From Ruminiclostridium sp. (GTDB taxonomy: Bacteria; Bacillota; Clostridia; Oscillospirales; Ruminococcaceae), in assembly GCA_017635095.1 (NCBI GenBank), contig JAGBMA010000066.1, positions 1 through 40,449 of the forward strand: DNA of 40,449 nt, written 5' to 3'. Each line of letters starts with the position of its first letter. Within the stretch, counting starts at the first letter, position 1. This document shows, one piece after another, positions 32,228 to 40,449 of the stretch. The notes under the pieces are model-generated. The model was not told where the DNA came from and ran no database searches. It worked only from the letters and a program-made list of their open reading frames with translations. The position numbers and the translations under genes were made by a program.

Positions 32228-33223
32228 TTGAGCGTTACTATCAAAGATGTTGCAAAGGCTGCAAACGTTTCCGTGGCAACAGTCTCCAGAGTACTTAACA
32301 AAAAATCCAATGTATCCGATGAAGCAGCTGAGGCTGTCAATAATGCAGTCAAAGCTCTGGGCTACAGCCCGAACTTCCTCGGGCGTGATCTTCGCAAGAG
32401 CGAGACGCGACGCATACTTGCAATAATCGCATCTACCGAGCAGACTTTCTACTCGGAAGTGCTCAGAGGTATGGAGGAGGAGGCTTTCTCAAAAGGCTAT
32501 GATGTGCTCATAGCCACGACCCGCGACGATCCGGAACATGAGATGCACCTTCTCGGAATGCTGTTTTCACGTTCTGTGGACGGCGCTGTTCTGCTCGGAC
32601 CGAAGCTTGACGCGGAAACGATCTCGGAGCTTGCGGAAAATCATCATATCGCTATGTGCCTTGAACGACTTGAGAACTGCAGGGTACTTACGGTAACGAT
32701 AGATAATGTCAAAGCAGGGAGAGATGCGGTAAATTACCTCATAAACAAAGGCCGCCGCCGCATAGGTCTCATTACCACCAAGCAGCGGAGCCAGTCTTCC
32801 GTTGACCGTGAGGTAGGCTACCGTCAGGCGTTGGCTGAGCACGGTATCCCGTATGATGAAAGCCTCGTATATTATGGGACATATGAAGCGGAATCCGGCA
32901 CAAAGGGCTGCGCTGCGCTTATGTCACAGGAAAACCGACCCGATGCCATATTTGCGATCTCGGATATGATCGCCATAGGCGCTATGAATTATGCGCTCAC
33001 GACGGGAATAGACATAGGCAAAGATGTGCTTTTCTTCGGATTTGATGATATCCAGTATTCGCATATCTTTGTACCGCACCTTTCTACGGTGAGCCAGCCG
33101 TGTTTTCTGCAAGGAAAGCTTGTGGTTGAAAAGCTTATCGAGAATATCCATTCCGATGAGCCGGATCAGTCGATCTATATGCTCCCGCACAGCCTTATCC
33201 TTCGCGAAACGACCGGCGACTGA
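32228..33223 (+). CDS. LacI-family regulator of the glycosidase operon
   Basis: A 331-residue repressor. The LacI helix-turn-helix lies at the very start (VTIKDVAKAANVSVATVSRVL), followed by the sensor domain (DGAVLLGPKLDAE, KGRRRIGLITTKQ, RPDAIFAISDMIAIGAM). The start codon is TTG 32228, set by GGGAGGA 8 nt upstream; a GTG 30 nt earlier would place odd residues before the DNA-binding helix. It lies 24 bp before the GH95 gene and probably controls it and the GH2 gene, with a fucosylated or galactosylated sugar as inducer. Confidence 0.92.
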   Translation: MSVTIKDVAKAANVSVATVSRVLNKKSNVSDEAAEAVNNAVKALGYSPNFLGRDLRKSETRRILAIIASTEQTFYSEVLRGMEEEAFSKGYDVLIATTRDDPEHEMHLLGMLFSRSVDGAVLLGPKLDAETISELAENHHIAMCLERLENCRVLTVTIDNVKAGRDAVNYLINKGRRRIGLITTKQRSQSSVDREVGYRQALAEHGIPYDESLVYYGTYEAESGTKGCAALMSQENRPDAIFAISDMIAIGAMNYALTTGIDIGKDVLFFGFDDIQYSHIFVPHLSTVSQPCFLQGKLVVEKLIENIHSDEPDQSIYMLPHSLILRETTGD

Positions 33224-33247
33224 CATACTTGATTCCGGAGATTTTTT

Positions 33248-35617
33248 ATGGACACAATATATCATGAGATAAAGTTCAGAACAGAGGGTGATCCGTCAAA
33301 GTGGGAAAGCACCTGTCTGCCCATAGGCAACGGGTATATGGGAGCTACTTTCTACGGCGGTATTGCGCAGGAGAGAGTTGTTCTCAACGAAAAGACCCTC
33401 TGGATAGGCGGTCCCTCAGCAAACCGACCGGACTATGACGGCGGCAACCGAAAAGGCGCGTACAAGTCCGTCAGAAAAGTGCAGGAGCTGCTTGCGGCAG
33501 GGAAGTACGACGAAGCGCTCGCTCTGCTGCCCGATCTCACCTGTGAGACAGGCGACGGCTTCGGTGCGTATCAGTGCCTTTGTGAAGCTGTATTCGATTT
33601 TCCGGATATCGACAAGAGCAATGTGACGGAATATGAACGGAGTCTCAGTCTTGATTCAGCCGAATACAACAACATCTTCAAACACAACGGAATAAGATAT
33701 TTCCGCAGTGCTTTTGCGTCATATCCTGCAAGGGTCATATGCATACATTTCGCGTGTGATGAGGATAACAGCATCAGCTTTAAGCTGTCTCTTGACAAGG
33801 TACAGCAAGGCTGTACAGTCAAGGCTGACGGAAACAGACTTGATTATTACGGCGCACTCGCAGATAACGGGCTTCGTTATTACGCTGCATTTTATATTGA
33901 GAATGACGGAGGAGAGGTTGAGTGTTCTGACGGCAGTGTCACGGTCAGAAACGCCGACGATGTCAATATACTGATAACAGCTGCTACGGACTACAGCGAT
34001 AGATTTCCGGATTACAGAACCGGCATTGACCCTATCGTGACTGTAAATGATGTGCTTGAAAAGTGCGTTGGCAGGAAAAACCTGTTTGAAGAGCATTTTG
34101 ATGACTACAATTCGCTTTACCGCCGTGTTTCATTAAAACTCGGCAATACCGGTGAGTTGTTCTCCGATACAGGCAAGCTTCTTGACGAATACCGAAACGG
34201 TTCAGCGGAAGCCGCCGCGCAGCTCGAACCGCTCTATTTCCAGTACGGGCGTTACCTGCTGATATCATCGTCCCGCGAGGGTTCGCTGCCCGCGAATTTA
34301 CAGGGCGTATGGAACGAGAGCAATATGCCGCCGTGGTGCTGTGACTACCACATCAATGTTAATTTGCAGATGAACTACTGGGGCGCGTTCAACACCAACC
34401 TCGCCGAGACCGCAAAACCGCTGGTGCGCTTTCTTGACAGTCTCAGAGCACCGGGACGGATAACTGCAAAAGAGTATTATAACATCGTGAGCGACGATGA
34501 GCATCCCGAGAACGGCTGGATAGCGCATACTCAGTCAACGCCCTTCGGCTGGACTTCGCCGGGGTGGGACTTCTACTGGGGCTGGTCAACGGCGGCAGTA
34601 GCGTGGCTTATGCTGAATATCTATGATTATTTTGCTTTCACCGGTGATCTTGAATATATGCGGGAGCATATTTACCCGATAATGCGTGAAGCTGCGCGGT
34701 TCTACACTCAGTGGCTTATATGGGACGAAAAACAGCAGAGGTTTGTTTCTTCGCCTACTTATTCTCCGGAACATGGTCCCGTAACAATAGGCAATACCTA
34801 TGAGCAGTCTCTTATTTCGGAGTTTTATGAGTGTTTCCTGAACCTGACTGTCAGGAATTACAAAAGGGAAGATGATGCCCTTATCAAGAAGGTTGAAGAA
34901 CAGCTTGAACTGCTGAAACCTTTCTCGGTCAGCAAAACGGGACTTCTCAAAGAATGGTATGAGGAGGACGAACCGGACTTTGACCGCTCGAAGATACAGC
35001 AGAACCACCGCCACATTTCCCACCTTATGAGCCTTTACCCGGGAAGCCTTATCAACCGTGACAGCCCCGAGCTTATGCAGGCGGCGATAGCCACGATGAA
35101 TGACCGGGGCGATGAATCCACCGGCTGGGCGAGAGCGTACAAACTCAATCTCTGGGCAAGGACAGGTGACGGCGAGAGGGCATACAAGCTGCTCCACGGG
35201 CTGCTGACCGACTGTACATACCCCAACCTGTGGGATTTCCACCCGCCGTTCCAGATAGACGGAAACTTCGGCGGAAGTGCGGGAATAGCGGAAATGCTGC
35301 TGCAAAGCCATGAGCTTTACAATGAAGTAATGTCTTATACGATAAATGTTCTGCCTGCAATACCGACGAAGTGGTCAGAGGGCGAGTTCAGCGGACTCTG
35401 CGCACGCGGAGGATTTGAGGTTTCCGCAAAGTGGGAAGACTGCAAACCTACAGAGATCCGCATTAAATCATTGCAGGGTGAATGGGCGTATGTAAGGACA
35501 GACCTTGATCACGTTACCGATGAGAAAGGGGCAGGTGTTGAGTTCCGGCGTGATAGCTGGGACAGCAGGAATATAACATTCCGAACTGAAAAAGGAAAAA
35601 CATACATAATAAGCTAA
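33248..35617 (+). CDS. GH95 alpha-L-fucosidase (or alpha-L-galactosidase)
   Basis: A 789-residue glycoside hydrolase of family 95, which removes alpha-1,2-linked L-fucose (some members L-galactose) with inversion. An N-terminal beta domain starts with LPIGNGYMGATFYGG and LNEKTLWIGG. The catalytic (alpha/alpha)6 region holds the paired Asn370 and Asn372 in YHINVNLQMNYW, the acid Glu508 in YSPEHGP, and Asp671 in FQIDGNFGG. No signal peptide is present, so it acts in the cytoplasm on imported oligosaccharides. It is cotranscribed with a LacI regulator and a GH2 enzyme. Fucosylated milk, mucin or xyloglucan oligosaccharides are all possible substrates. Confidence 0.93.
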   Translation: MDTIYHEIKFRTEGDPSKWESTCLPIGNGYMGATFYGGIAQERVVLNEKTLWIGGPSANRPDYDGGNRKGAYKSVRKVQELLAAGKYDEALALLPDLTCETGDGFGAYQCLCEAVFDFPDIDKSNVTEYERSLSLDSAEYNNIFKHNGIRYFRSAFASYPARVICIHFACDEDNSISFKLSLDKVQQGCTVKADGNRLDYYGALADNGLRYYAAFYIENDGGEVECSDGSVTVRNADDVNILITAATDYSDRFPDYRTGIDPIVTVNDVLEKCVGRKNLFEEHFDDYNSLYRRVSLKLGNTGELFSDTGKLLDEYRNGSAEAAAQLEPLYFQYGRYLLISSSREGSLPANLQGVWNESNMPPWCCDYHINVNLQMNYWGAFNTNLAETAKPLVRFLDSLRAPGRITAKEYYNIVSDDEHPENGWIAHTQSTPFGWTSPGWDFYWGWSTAAVAWLMLNIYDYFAFTGDLEYMREHIYPIMREAARFYTQWLIWDEKQQRFVSSPTYSPEHGPVTIGNTYEQSLISEFYECFLNLTVRNYKREDDALIKKVEEQLELLKPFSVSKTGLLKEWYEEDEPDFDRSKIQQNHRHISHLMSLYPGSLINRDSPELMQAAIATMNDRGDESTGWARAYKLNLWARTGDGERAYKLLHGLLTDCTYPNLWDFHPPFQIDGNFGGSAGIAEMLLQSHELYNEVMSYTINVLPAIPTKWSEGEFSGLCARGGFEVSAKWEDCKPTEIRIKSLQGEWAYVRTDLDHVTDEKGAGVEFRRDSWDSRNITFRTEKGKTYIIS

Positions 35618-35644
35618 ATCAATACAGAAGGAAAGGGATTTCTT

Positions 35645-38600
35645 ATGTCGGAAAAGCTTTTTAACGATAACTGGAGCTTTATGCTGAAAGACGTCGGCTC
35701 CGAGATAGCTGATGCCGTGGCCGAGAAGGAGTGGCACGATGTCGAAGTGCCGCACGACTGGCTCATAGGCGACACGCACAATCTGTATAAGTCCAACGAC
35801 GGTTGGTACAAAAAGACGTTCAGGGTAGATGAACTTACTGACGATGACGCATATATACTGCGATTTGACGGAGTGTATATGGACAGCACCGTTTATGTGA
35901 ACGGGGAAGAAGCCGGCGGCAGGGGATACGGATATTCCTGCTTTTCTATCGACATAACCGACAAGCTGAATGAGGGCGACAATGAGATCTTCGTGAGGGC
36001 GCGATATCAGGCTCCCAATTCGCGCTGGTACTCCGGCGCGGGCATCTACAGGAACGTGTGGCTCCGTCATACCAACAAGCTGCACATAAACGAAAACGGA
36101 GTTTATATATCCTGCCGCAAGTATGATGAAAACAACAAATGGATCGTCATTATCGAGACCGAAAGCACAGCCGGAGACTGCACGATACGTCACAGAGTAT
36201 TCGACAGCATCGGCAGAAAATGCGCGGAAGTGACCTGCAGCCAGGAAGACGGATCATCACGGTCGGCGTTTTATGCAGTAAACCCGGTATGCTGGGATAT
36301 CGACACTCCCGTTTCTTACGAAATGGTCAGTGAGCTCATAAAAGACGGGGAAGTCCTCGACAGCGTTTCAAACATCTTCGGATTCCGCACGACGGAGTTT
36401 GACCCCGATGAGGGATTCAGGCTCAATGGCAGGAAGATGAAGCTTCACGGTGTTTGTATGCATCACGACCTGGGTGCTCTCGGAGCGGCGGTAAACGTGA
36501 ACGCTCTGAAAAGACAGCTCACGATACTTAAAAGCTACGGAGTGAACGCGGTAAGGACCGCCCACAATATGCCCGCCCGTGAGCTCATTGACCTCTGTAC
36601 GGAAATGGGTATCCTTGTGGACAGCGAGTGCTTCGATATGTGGGAGCTGCCAAAGACCGAGTTCGATAATGCCCGTTTCTTCAAAGAGCATTATGAAGAA
36701 GATGTTGAGAGCTGGGTGACCCGTGACAGGAACGCGCCCTGCGTGATAATGTGGAGCATAGGCAACGAGATCTTTGATACCCACAAGGACGAGCATGGGC
36801 TTGATATAGCAAAGATGCTGTATAAGGCAGTGAACCGCTTCGATAAATACGGTAATGCGCCTTGCACCATAGCGTCCAATTATATGCGCTGGGCAAACGC
36901 GCAGAAGGTATCCGATCTGATAAAGATAGCGGGCTATAACTATGCGGAGGATCTCTACGACGGTCATCACGAAGCATACCCCGACTGGTTCATATACGGA
37001 AGCGAGACTGCATCTACGGTAAGTTCGCGCGGCATCTATCATTTCCCGGCGGAAGAGTCTATTCTTACTCATGAGGATCTTCAGTGTTCCGATTACGGCA
37101 ACAGTGTGGTAGGCTGGGGAAAGCTTCATGAGAAAGCGATAATAGATGACCGCGACAGACCTTTCGTGGGCGGCCAGTTTGTCTGGACGGGCTTCGACTA
37201 TATCGGTGAACCCACCCCGTACAGCTCGAAGAACTCCTTCTTCGGTATCGTTGATACCGCCGGATTCCCGAAAAACTCGTATTATCTTTACAAGGCGGCG
37301 TGGGGACGCGGCAAGACAGAGCCTTTCGTGCATCTTTTCCCGTACTGGGATTTCAACATAGGCGAGGAGATAACTGTCCGGGCTTATTCAAATATGCCGG
37401 ACGTTGAGCTGAAATACAACGGCAGAAGCCTCGGTAAGCGTCATATCGACTTCGACCACGGGGACACATATCTCTGCGAATGGACTCTCAGGTACAGAAA
37501 GGGCACGATCCTTGCCACGGCTTATGATAAGGACGGAAAGGAAGCTGCCACCGACAGCATCAGCTCTTTCGGAGATCCCGAAAGCATTGACGCTGTGCCG
37601 GACAAGTATATAATGCATTCCGACGGACGGGATCTTGTTTTCATAGAGATAAGCGTTTCGGATAATAACGGGATCGCTGTTGCAAACGCGAGAAACAGGA
37701 TAAAAGTTACGGTCGAAGGCGCGGCAAGACTTGTCGGTCTCGATAACGGCGACAGCACGGATTATGACAGCTATAAGGGCGATAACCGCAGGCTTTTCAG
37801 CGGTAAGCTGCTTGCGATAATCCAGTCCACTCTTGAGCCGGGCGAAGTTACCGTCAGCATAAAGAGCGAGGGCTTATGGGGCAAGGAGCTTGTGATAACA
37901 TCGCTTGAACCGGAAGTGAAGCCCGAGGGCGTTTCGGTAGTGTCGGAATACTATCCGAAAGTCACCGCGGAATACACTCCCGAAGTACCCCTCCGCAAGA
38001 TCGAGCTTTATGCTACACGGAGCATTCTTGAACCCGAGACGAATGCGGCAGGTATAAGCGCGAAGTTCTTCCCGGAAAATGCAGATTATAAGGACATCGA
38101 GTTCAGCTGTATCCTTCCGAACGGTGCAAAAGTCGGGCTTTCCGAGATCGAAAAGACGGATTTCGGTGCCAAGATCACCGGAAAAGGCGACGGCGCGTAT
38201 ATTATCCGCGCCGTCAGCAAAAACGGCGGAGATATCCCACAGGTCTATTCCGAGATACACATGATGAACAGCGGTTTCGGTCCGATATCTCTCGACCCGT
38301 ACACATTCATATCGCCCGCTCTTACGTCTTTCAGCAGCCGCCCCTATAAACTTATCGAGAGAAACGCTATCTCCACCGATAACGAGCGCATGGTCGTAGG
38401 ATTTTCAAATATTGATTTCGGCAGCTCCGGAACCAATATTATAAAGGTGTATTACGGTTTCAGCGACGGTCCTGCAATTCCGGTAGAGCTGTGGCTCGGA
38501 GATCCGGATAAGAACGGCTCGGGACTTCTGACTACACTGACACTTGAGAACAACGGCATCTGGGACGGTTTCGCACCCCAGGAATTCAAGCTTCCCGAGC

Positions 38601-39049
38601 GTATCCGCGGTACTGAGACTATCGCTTTTGTAATAAACCGAAAGTTCACTTTCGGCGGATTCGAGTTCACACCCGTGGATCGAGCGTTCGATAAGCTGTA
38701 CGCATCGGATAATGATGAGATCTACGGTGACGCGTACCAGCTTTCCGGATTGCAGATAACCGAGATAGGCAACAATGTGGTGCTGACATTCAAAGAGCTC
38801 GATTTCGGAAATGACGGGGCTTCGTCGGTAACGATATGCGGCAGGACCCCGAACACCGTGAACTCTGTGCAGATACGCTGCACCGGAACGGACGGAGTTC
38901 AGCGCACTCAGCTTGTCGAGTTCCCTCAGAGCTTTGATTATTCGGAACAAAAGCTCAGTCTTGACAGGATCGTCGGAGTAAATGATGTTTCGCTGGTATT
39001 CATGCCCGGAAGCAGGTTCGACCTTGACTGGTTCAGATTTGACAGATAA
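35645..39049 (+). CDS. GH2 beta-galactosidase with C-terminal accessory domains
   Basis: A 1134-residue family 2 glycoside hydrolase. The N-terminal sugar-binding domain (WHDVEVPHDWLIGD, SRWYSGAGIYRNVWL), an Ig-like domain and the TIM barrel (LHGVCMHHDLGALG) are clear. The acid/base is Glu375 in WSIGNEI and the nucleophile Glu454 in YGSETAS. After the barrel comes a DUF4982-like segment (PYWDFNIGEEITVRAYSN) and Ig-like domains, then two related C-terminal beta-sandwich modules (GFSNIDFGSSGTNIIKVYYG; LTFKELDFGNDGASSVTICG) resembling CBM6-type binding domains. There is no signal peptide. It lies 27 bp after GH95. It would release galactose once fucose is removed. Confidence 0.92.
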   Translation: MSEKLFNDNWSFMLKDVGSEIADAVAEKEWHDVEVPHDWLIGDTHNLYKSNDGWYKKTFRVDELTDDDAYILRFDGVYMDSTVYVNGEEAGGRGYGYSCFSIDITDKLNEGDNEIFVRARYQAPNSRWYSGAGIYRNVWLRHTNKLHINENGVYISCRKYDENNKWIVIIETESTAGDCTIRHRVFDSIGRKCAEVTCSQEDGSSRSAFYAVNPVCWDIDTPVSYEMVSELIKDGEVLDSVSNIFGFRTTEFDPDEGFRLNGRKMKLHGVCMHHDLGALGAAVNVNALKRQLTILKSYGVNAVRTAHNMPARELIDLCTEMGILVDSECFDMWELPKTEFDNARFFKEHYEEDVESWVTRDRNAPCVIMWSIGNEIFDTHKDEHGLDIAKMLYKAVNRFDKYGNAPCTIASNYMRWANAQKVSDLIKIAGYNYAEDLYDGHHEAYPDWFIYGSETASTVSSRGIYHFPAEESILTHEDLQCSDYGNSVVGWGKLHEKAIIDDRDRPFVGGQFVWTGFDYIGEPTPYSSKNSFFGIVDTAGFPKNSYYLYKAAWGRGKTEPFVHLFPYWDFNIGEEITVRAYSNMPDVELKYNGRSLGKRHIDFDHGDTYLCEWTLRYRKGTILATAYDKDGKEAATDSISSFGDPESIDAVPDKYIMHSDGRDLVFIEISVSDNNGIAVANARNRIKVTVEGAARLVGLDNGDSTDYDSYKGDNRRLFSGKLLAIIQSTLEPGEVTVSIKSEGLWGKELVITSLEPEVKPEGVSVVSEYYPKVTAEYTPEVPLRKIELYATRSILEPETNAAGISAKFFPENADYKDIEFSCILPNGAKVGLSEIEKTDFGAKITGKGDGAYIIRAVSKNGGDIPQVYSEIHMMNSGFGPISLDPYTFISPALTSFSSRPYKLIERNAISTDNERMVVGFSNIDFGSSGTNIIKVYYGFSDGPAIPVELWLGDPDKNGSGLLTTLTLENNGIWDGFAPQEFKLPERIRGTETIAFVINRKFTFGGFEFTPVDRAFDKLYASDNDEIYGDAYQLSGLQITEIGNNVVLTFKELDFGNDGASSVTICGRTPNTVNSVQIRCTGTDGVQRTQLVEFPQSFDYSEQKLSLDRIVGVNDVSLVFMPGSRFDLDWFRFDR

Positions 39050-39054
39050 CTCCA

Positions 39055-39118
39055 GACCCCGACCGGCACTTTGCCTCTCGGGGTCGATGTCTGCCGCAAG
39101 GAATTCAGTCGGGCAGAC
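39055..39118 (+). terminator. Two hairpins after the GH2 gene
   Basis: GACCCCGA/TCGGGGTC (39055-39062/39078-39085) and GTCTGCC/GGCAGAC (39089-39095/39112-39118) are perfect stems in tandem. Neither is followed by a T-run, so termination would be weak or factor-assisted. Confidence 0.5.
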
Positions 39119-39157
39119 GGACGTATGCAAAAATTTCGGGAAAATATGAAAAAGTGA

Positions 39158-39186
39158 TTGAAAAATCCTTGCGAATATAGTATAAT
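39158..39186 (+). promoter_or_regulatory. Promoter of hprK
   Basis: TTGAAA (39158-39163) and a perfect TATAAT (39181-39186) have a 17-bp spacer. Confidence 0.8.
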
Positions 39187-39240
39187 ATATCTGTATGCTG
39201 AAATGCATATCCATAAATGATCTGAAAGGAATAAAACCCT

Positions 39241-40197
39241 ATGCCACAGGAATTTACGGTCTCGCTGGACAGGATAATACGGGAGAATGAGCTCGAAACG
39301 CTTTACTGCCCGAAAAAGCCGGAAGAGATCACAGTCAGCAGCAACGATGTCAACCGCCCGGGACTTCAGCTCAGCGGTTTTTACGAATACTTCGACAATA
39401 CCCGTATCCAGATCCTTGGAAAGTCAGAGTACGCTTTTATGGAGCATAGAAATGAGGAGGAGCGTAAAGCTTCCTTTGAGACTCTTTTTTCCCAGAAGCC
39501 GCCGGCAGTGGTCATTGCCCGTGGTCTTGATCCGTTCCCGGAGCTTATCCCCCTCGGCGAGAAGTATGAAGTCTCCGTTCTCCGAAGCCATGACAGCACT
39601 TCCGCTTTTATGGCAAGGCTCATAGCATTCCTTAACCTTAACCTTGCACCGCGTATAACCCGCCACGGTGTCCTCATTGAGATTTACGGCGAGGGCGTTC
39701 TTATCCTCGGCGACAGCGGAGTAGGTAAGAGCGAAACTGCAATAGAGCTTGTAAAACGCGGACACAGACTTGTCGCGGACGACGCGGTCGAGATACGCAA
39801 GACATCGAATATCACTCTTGTCGGAAGTTCCCCCGATAACATCAGGCACTTCCTTGAGCTCCGCGGCATAGGTATCATCAATGTCCGCCAGCTCTACGGT
39901 ATCGGCTCAGTCAAGGTGACCGAGAAGATAGATATGGTGGTGGAGATCGAACCCTGGAACCCCGAGAAGGTTTATGACAGAATGGGCATGGATAATCATT
40001 ATATGTCTATACTCGGAGTGAAGGTGCCGTATCTTACCATTCCGGTAAAGCCGGGACGTAACCTTGCGGTGATCCTCGAAGTTGCAGCCATGAACAACAG
40101 ACAGAAGAAAATGGGCTATAACGCAGCGCAGGATCTGCTCGATCATCTGGGGCTCAGCATGGAGGGCGCCGATACAGTGACCAAGTACGATATGTGA
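39241..40197 (+). CDS. hprK: HPr kinase/phosphorylase
   Basis: A 318-residue bifunctional enzyme that phosphorylates Ser46 of HPr, and reverses this, in response to ATP, phosphate and glycolytic intermediates. It is the sensor of carbon catabolite control in Firmicutes. Residues 157-164 are the Walker A GDSGVGKS, His142 lies in the conserved RHGVLIEIYG, Asp180 and Asp181 follow at LVADDAVEI, and the family signature is ELRGIGIINV (206-215). AAAGGA precedes the ATG. It has its own promoter but sits next to an inducible glycosidase operon, whose expression would fall under the same control circuit. Confidence 0.96.
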   Translation: MPQEFTVSLDRIIRENELETLYCPKKPEEITVSSNDVNRPGLQLSGFYEYFDNTRIQILGKSEYAFMEHRNEEERKASFETLFSQKPPAVVIARGLDPFPELIPLGEKYEVSVLRSHDSTSAFMARLIAFLNLNLAPRITRHGVLIEIYGEGVLILGDSGVGKSETAIELVKRGHRLVADDAVEIRKTSNITLVGSSPDNIRHFLELRGIGIINVRQLYGIGSVKVTEKIDMVVEIEPWNPEKVYDRMGMDNHYMSILGVKVPYLTIPVKPGRNLAVILEVAAMNNRQKKMGYNAAQDLLDHLGLSMEGADTVTKYDM

Positions 40198-40449
40198 TAC
40201 ATAGATAATTAGAGGGAACCTCTAAAAACCCAATTTGAGAGAAAAAGAGCTATCCACTTTATGCCGCATTGTATGCGCGCGTCCTGCTCGCTTTTGGCGG
40301 CAATACCACGGCTTCCTGCCGTGACCGTCTACTGCGTCAAAACTCCTAACCGGGCGTGGTCTCCCCGGCAGCGGGGAGGTGTCGAGCTTGCGAGACAGAG
40401 GGGCTGACCGACAGACCAGCCCGGCTTCGTCGGCTTTCCTTGTATCCGA
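40198..40449. repeat. Non-coding, repeat-like right end
   Basis: No gene is apparent. Perfect stems occur at TTAGAGG/CCTCTAA (40209-40215/40219-40225), CACGGC/GCCGTG (40307-40323) and CTCCCC/GGGGAG (40361-40366/40373-40378). The last is followed by GTGTCGAGCTTGCGAGAC and AGAGGGGCT, which from memory resembles a palindromic intergenic repeat common in gut Firmicutes. The segment could also be a remnant of an insertion sequence; I cannot tell. Confidence 0.4.

Noticed and set aside
39055-39118. A third copy of the 3119/29040 repeat
   Set aside because: It has two hairpins but lacks GGGTCC, GTCCGCG and the AAAGTACCTTT core.

Overview
The window reads as chromosomal DNA of a strict anaerobe in the class Clostridia, most like the Ruminococcus/Oscillospiraceae group. 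Evidence for this: endospore genes (gpr, spoIIP) beside rpsT in the usual Firmicutes order, an oxygen-sensitive class III ribonucleotide reductase, HPr kinase, strong AGGAGG ribosome sites, and sigma-A promoters that nearly all have a 17-bp spacer. GC content is moderate. Genes are dense on both strands. I see no prophage, transposase, CRISPR array, tRNA or rRNA.

Layout. 1-340: non-coding DNA packed with perfect hairpins, flanked by an 11-bp direct repeat. 341-3069: ECF sigma factor and a very acidic membrane-anchored partner. 3217-5528 (-): serC-serA serine synthesis. 5675-7942 (-): anaerobic NTP reductase with two NrdR boxes; its C-terminus seems to lack the glycyl-radical loop. 8177-10639: rpsT (-) divergent from gpr-spoIIP (+). 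10640-14380 (-): secreted Ig-like (BIG2) protein, GNAT acetyltransferase, AMP-forming acyl-CoA synthetase and its XRE-cupin regulator. 14486-16669 (-): cls-nth. 16849-19375 (+): Na+/Ca2+ antiporter and membrane-anchored GH25 lysozyme. 19372-20211 (-): RlmA-type rRNA methyltransferase. 20300-22863 (+): HAD phosphatase and a membrane diguanylate cyclase.

22987-28946 (+) is a tightly overlapping six-gene operon: purine nucleoside phosphorylase, methylthioribose-1-phosphate isomerase (MtnA), an unrecognised 146-residue protein, MTA/SAH deaminase, CCA-adding enzyme and MreB. The deaminase, phosphorylase and MtnA together could convert methylthioadenosine through methylthioinosine to methylthioribulose-1-phosphate. 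This is the best candidate in the window for a coherent and little-described system.

29166-31881 (-): LacI-type regulator, TatD nuclease and a CBS-pair protein without its usual membrane domain. 32228-39049 (+): a second LacI regulator with intracellular GH95 and GH2 enzymes, suited to taking fucosylated galactosides apart. 39241-40197 (+): HprK, the catabolite-control kinase. The right end is non-coding, repeat-like DNA.

Two intergenic elements (3119-3210 and 29040-29131) share a chain of hairpins with compensatory changes. The second lies between two exact copies of a 29-bp terminator hairpin, which suggests a small structured mobile repeat.
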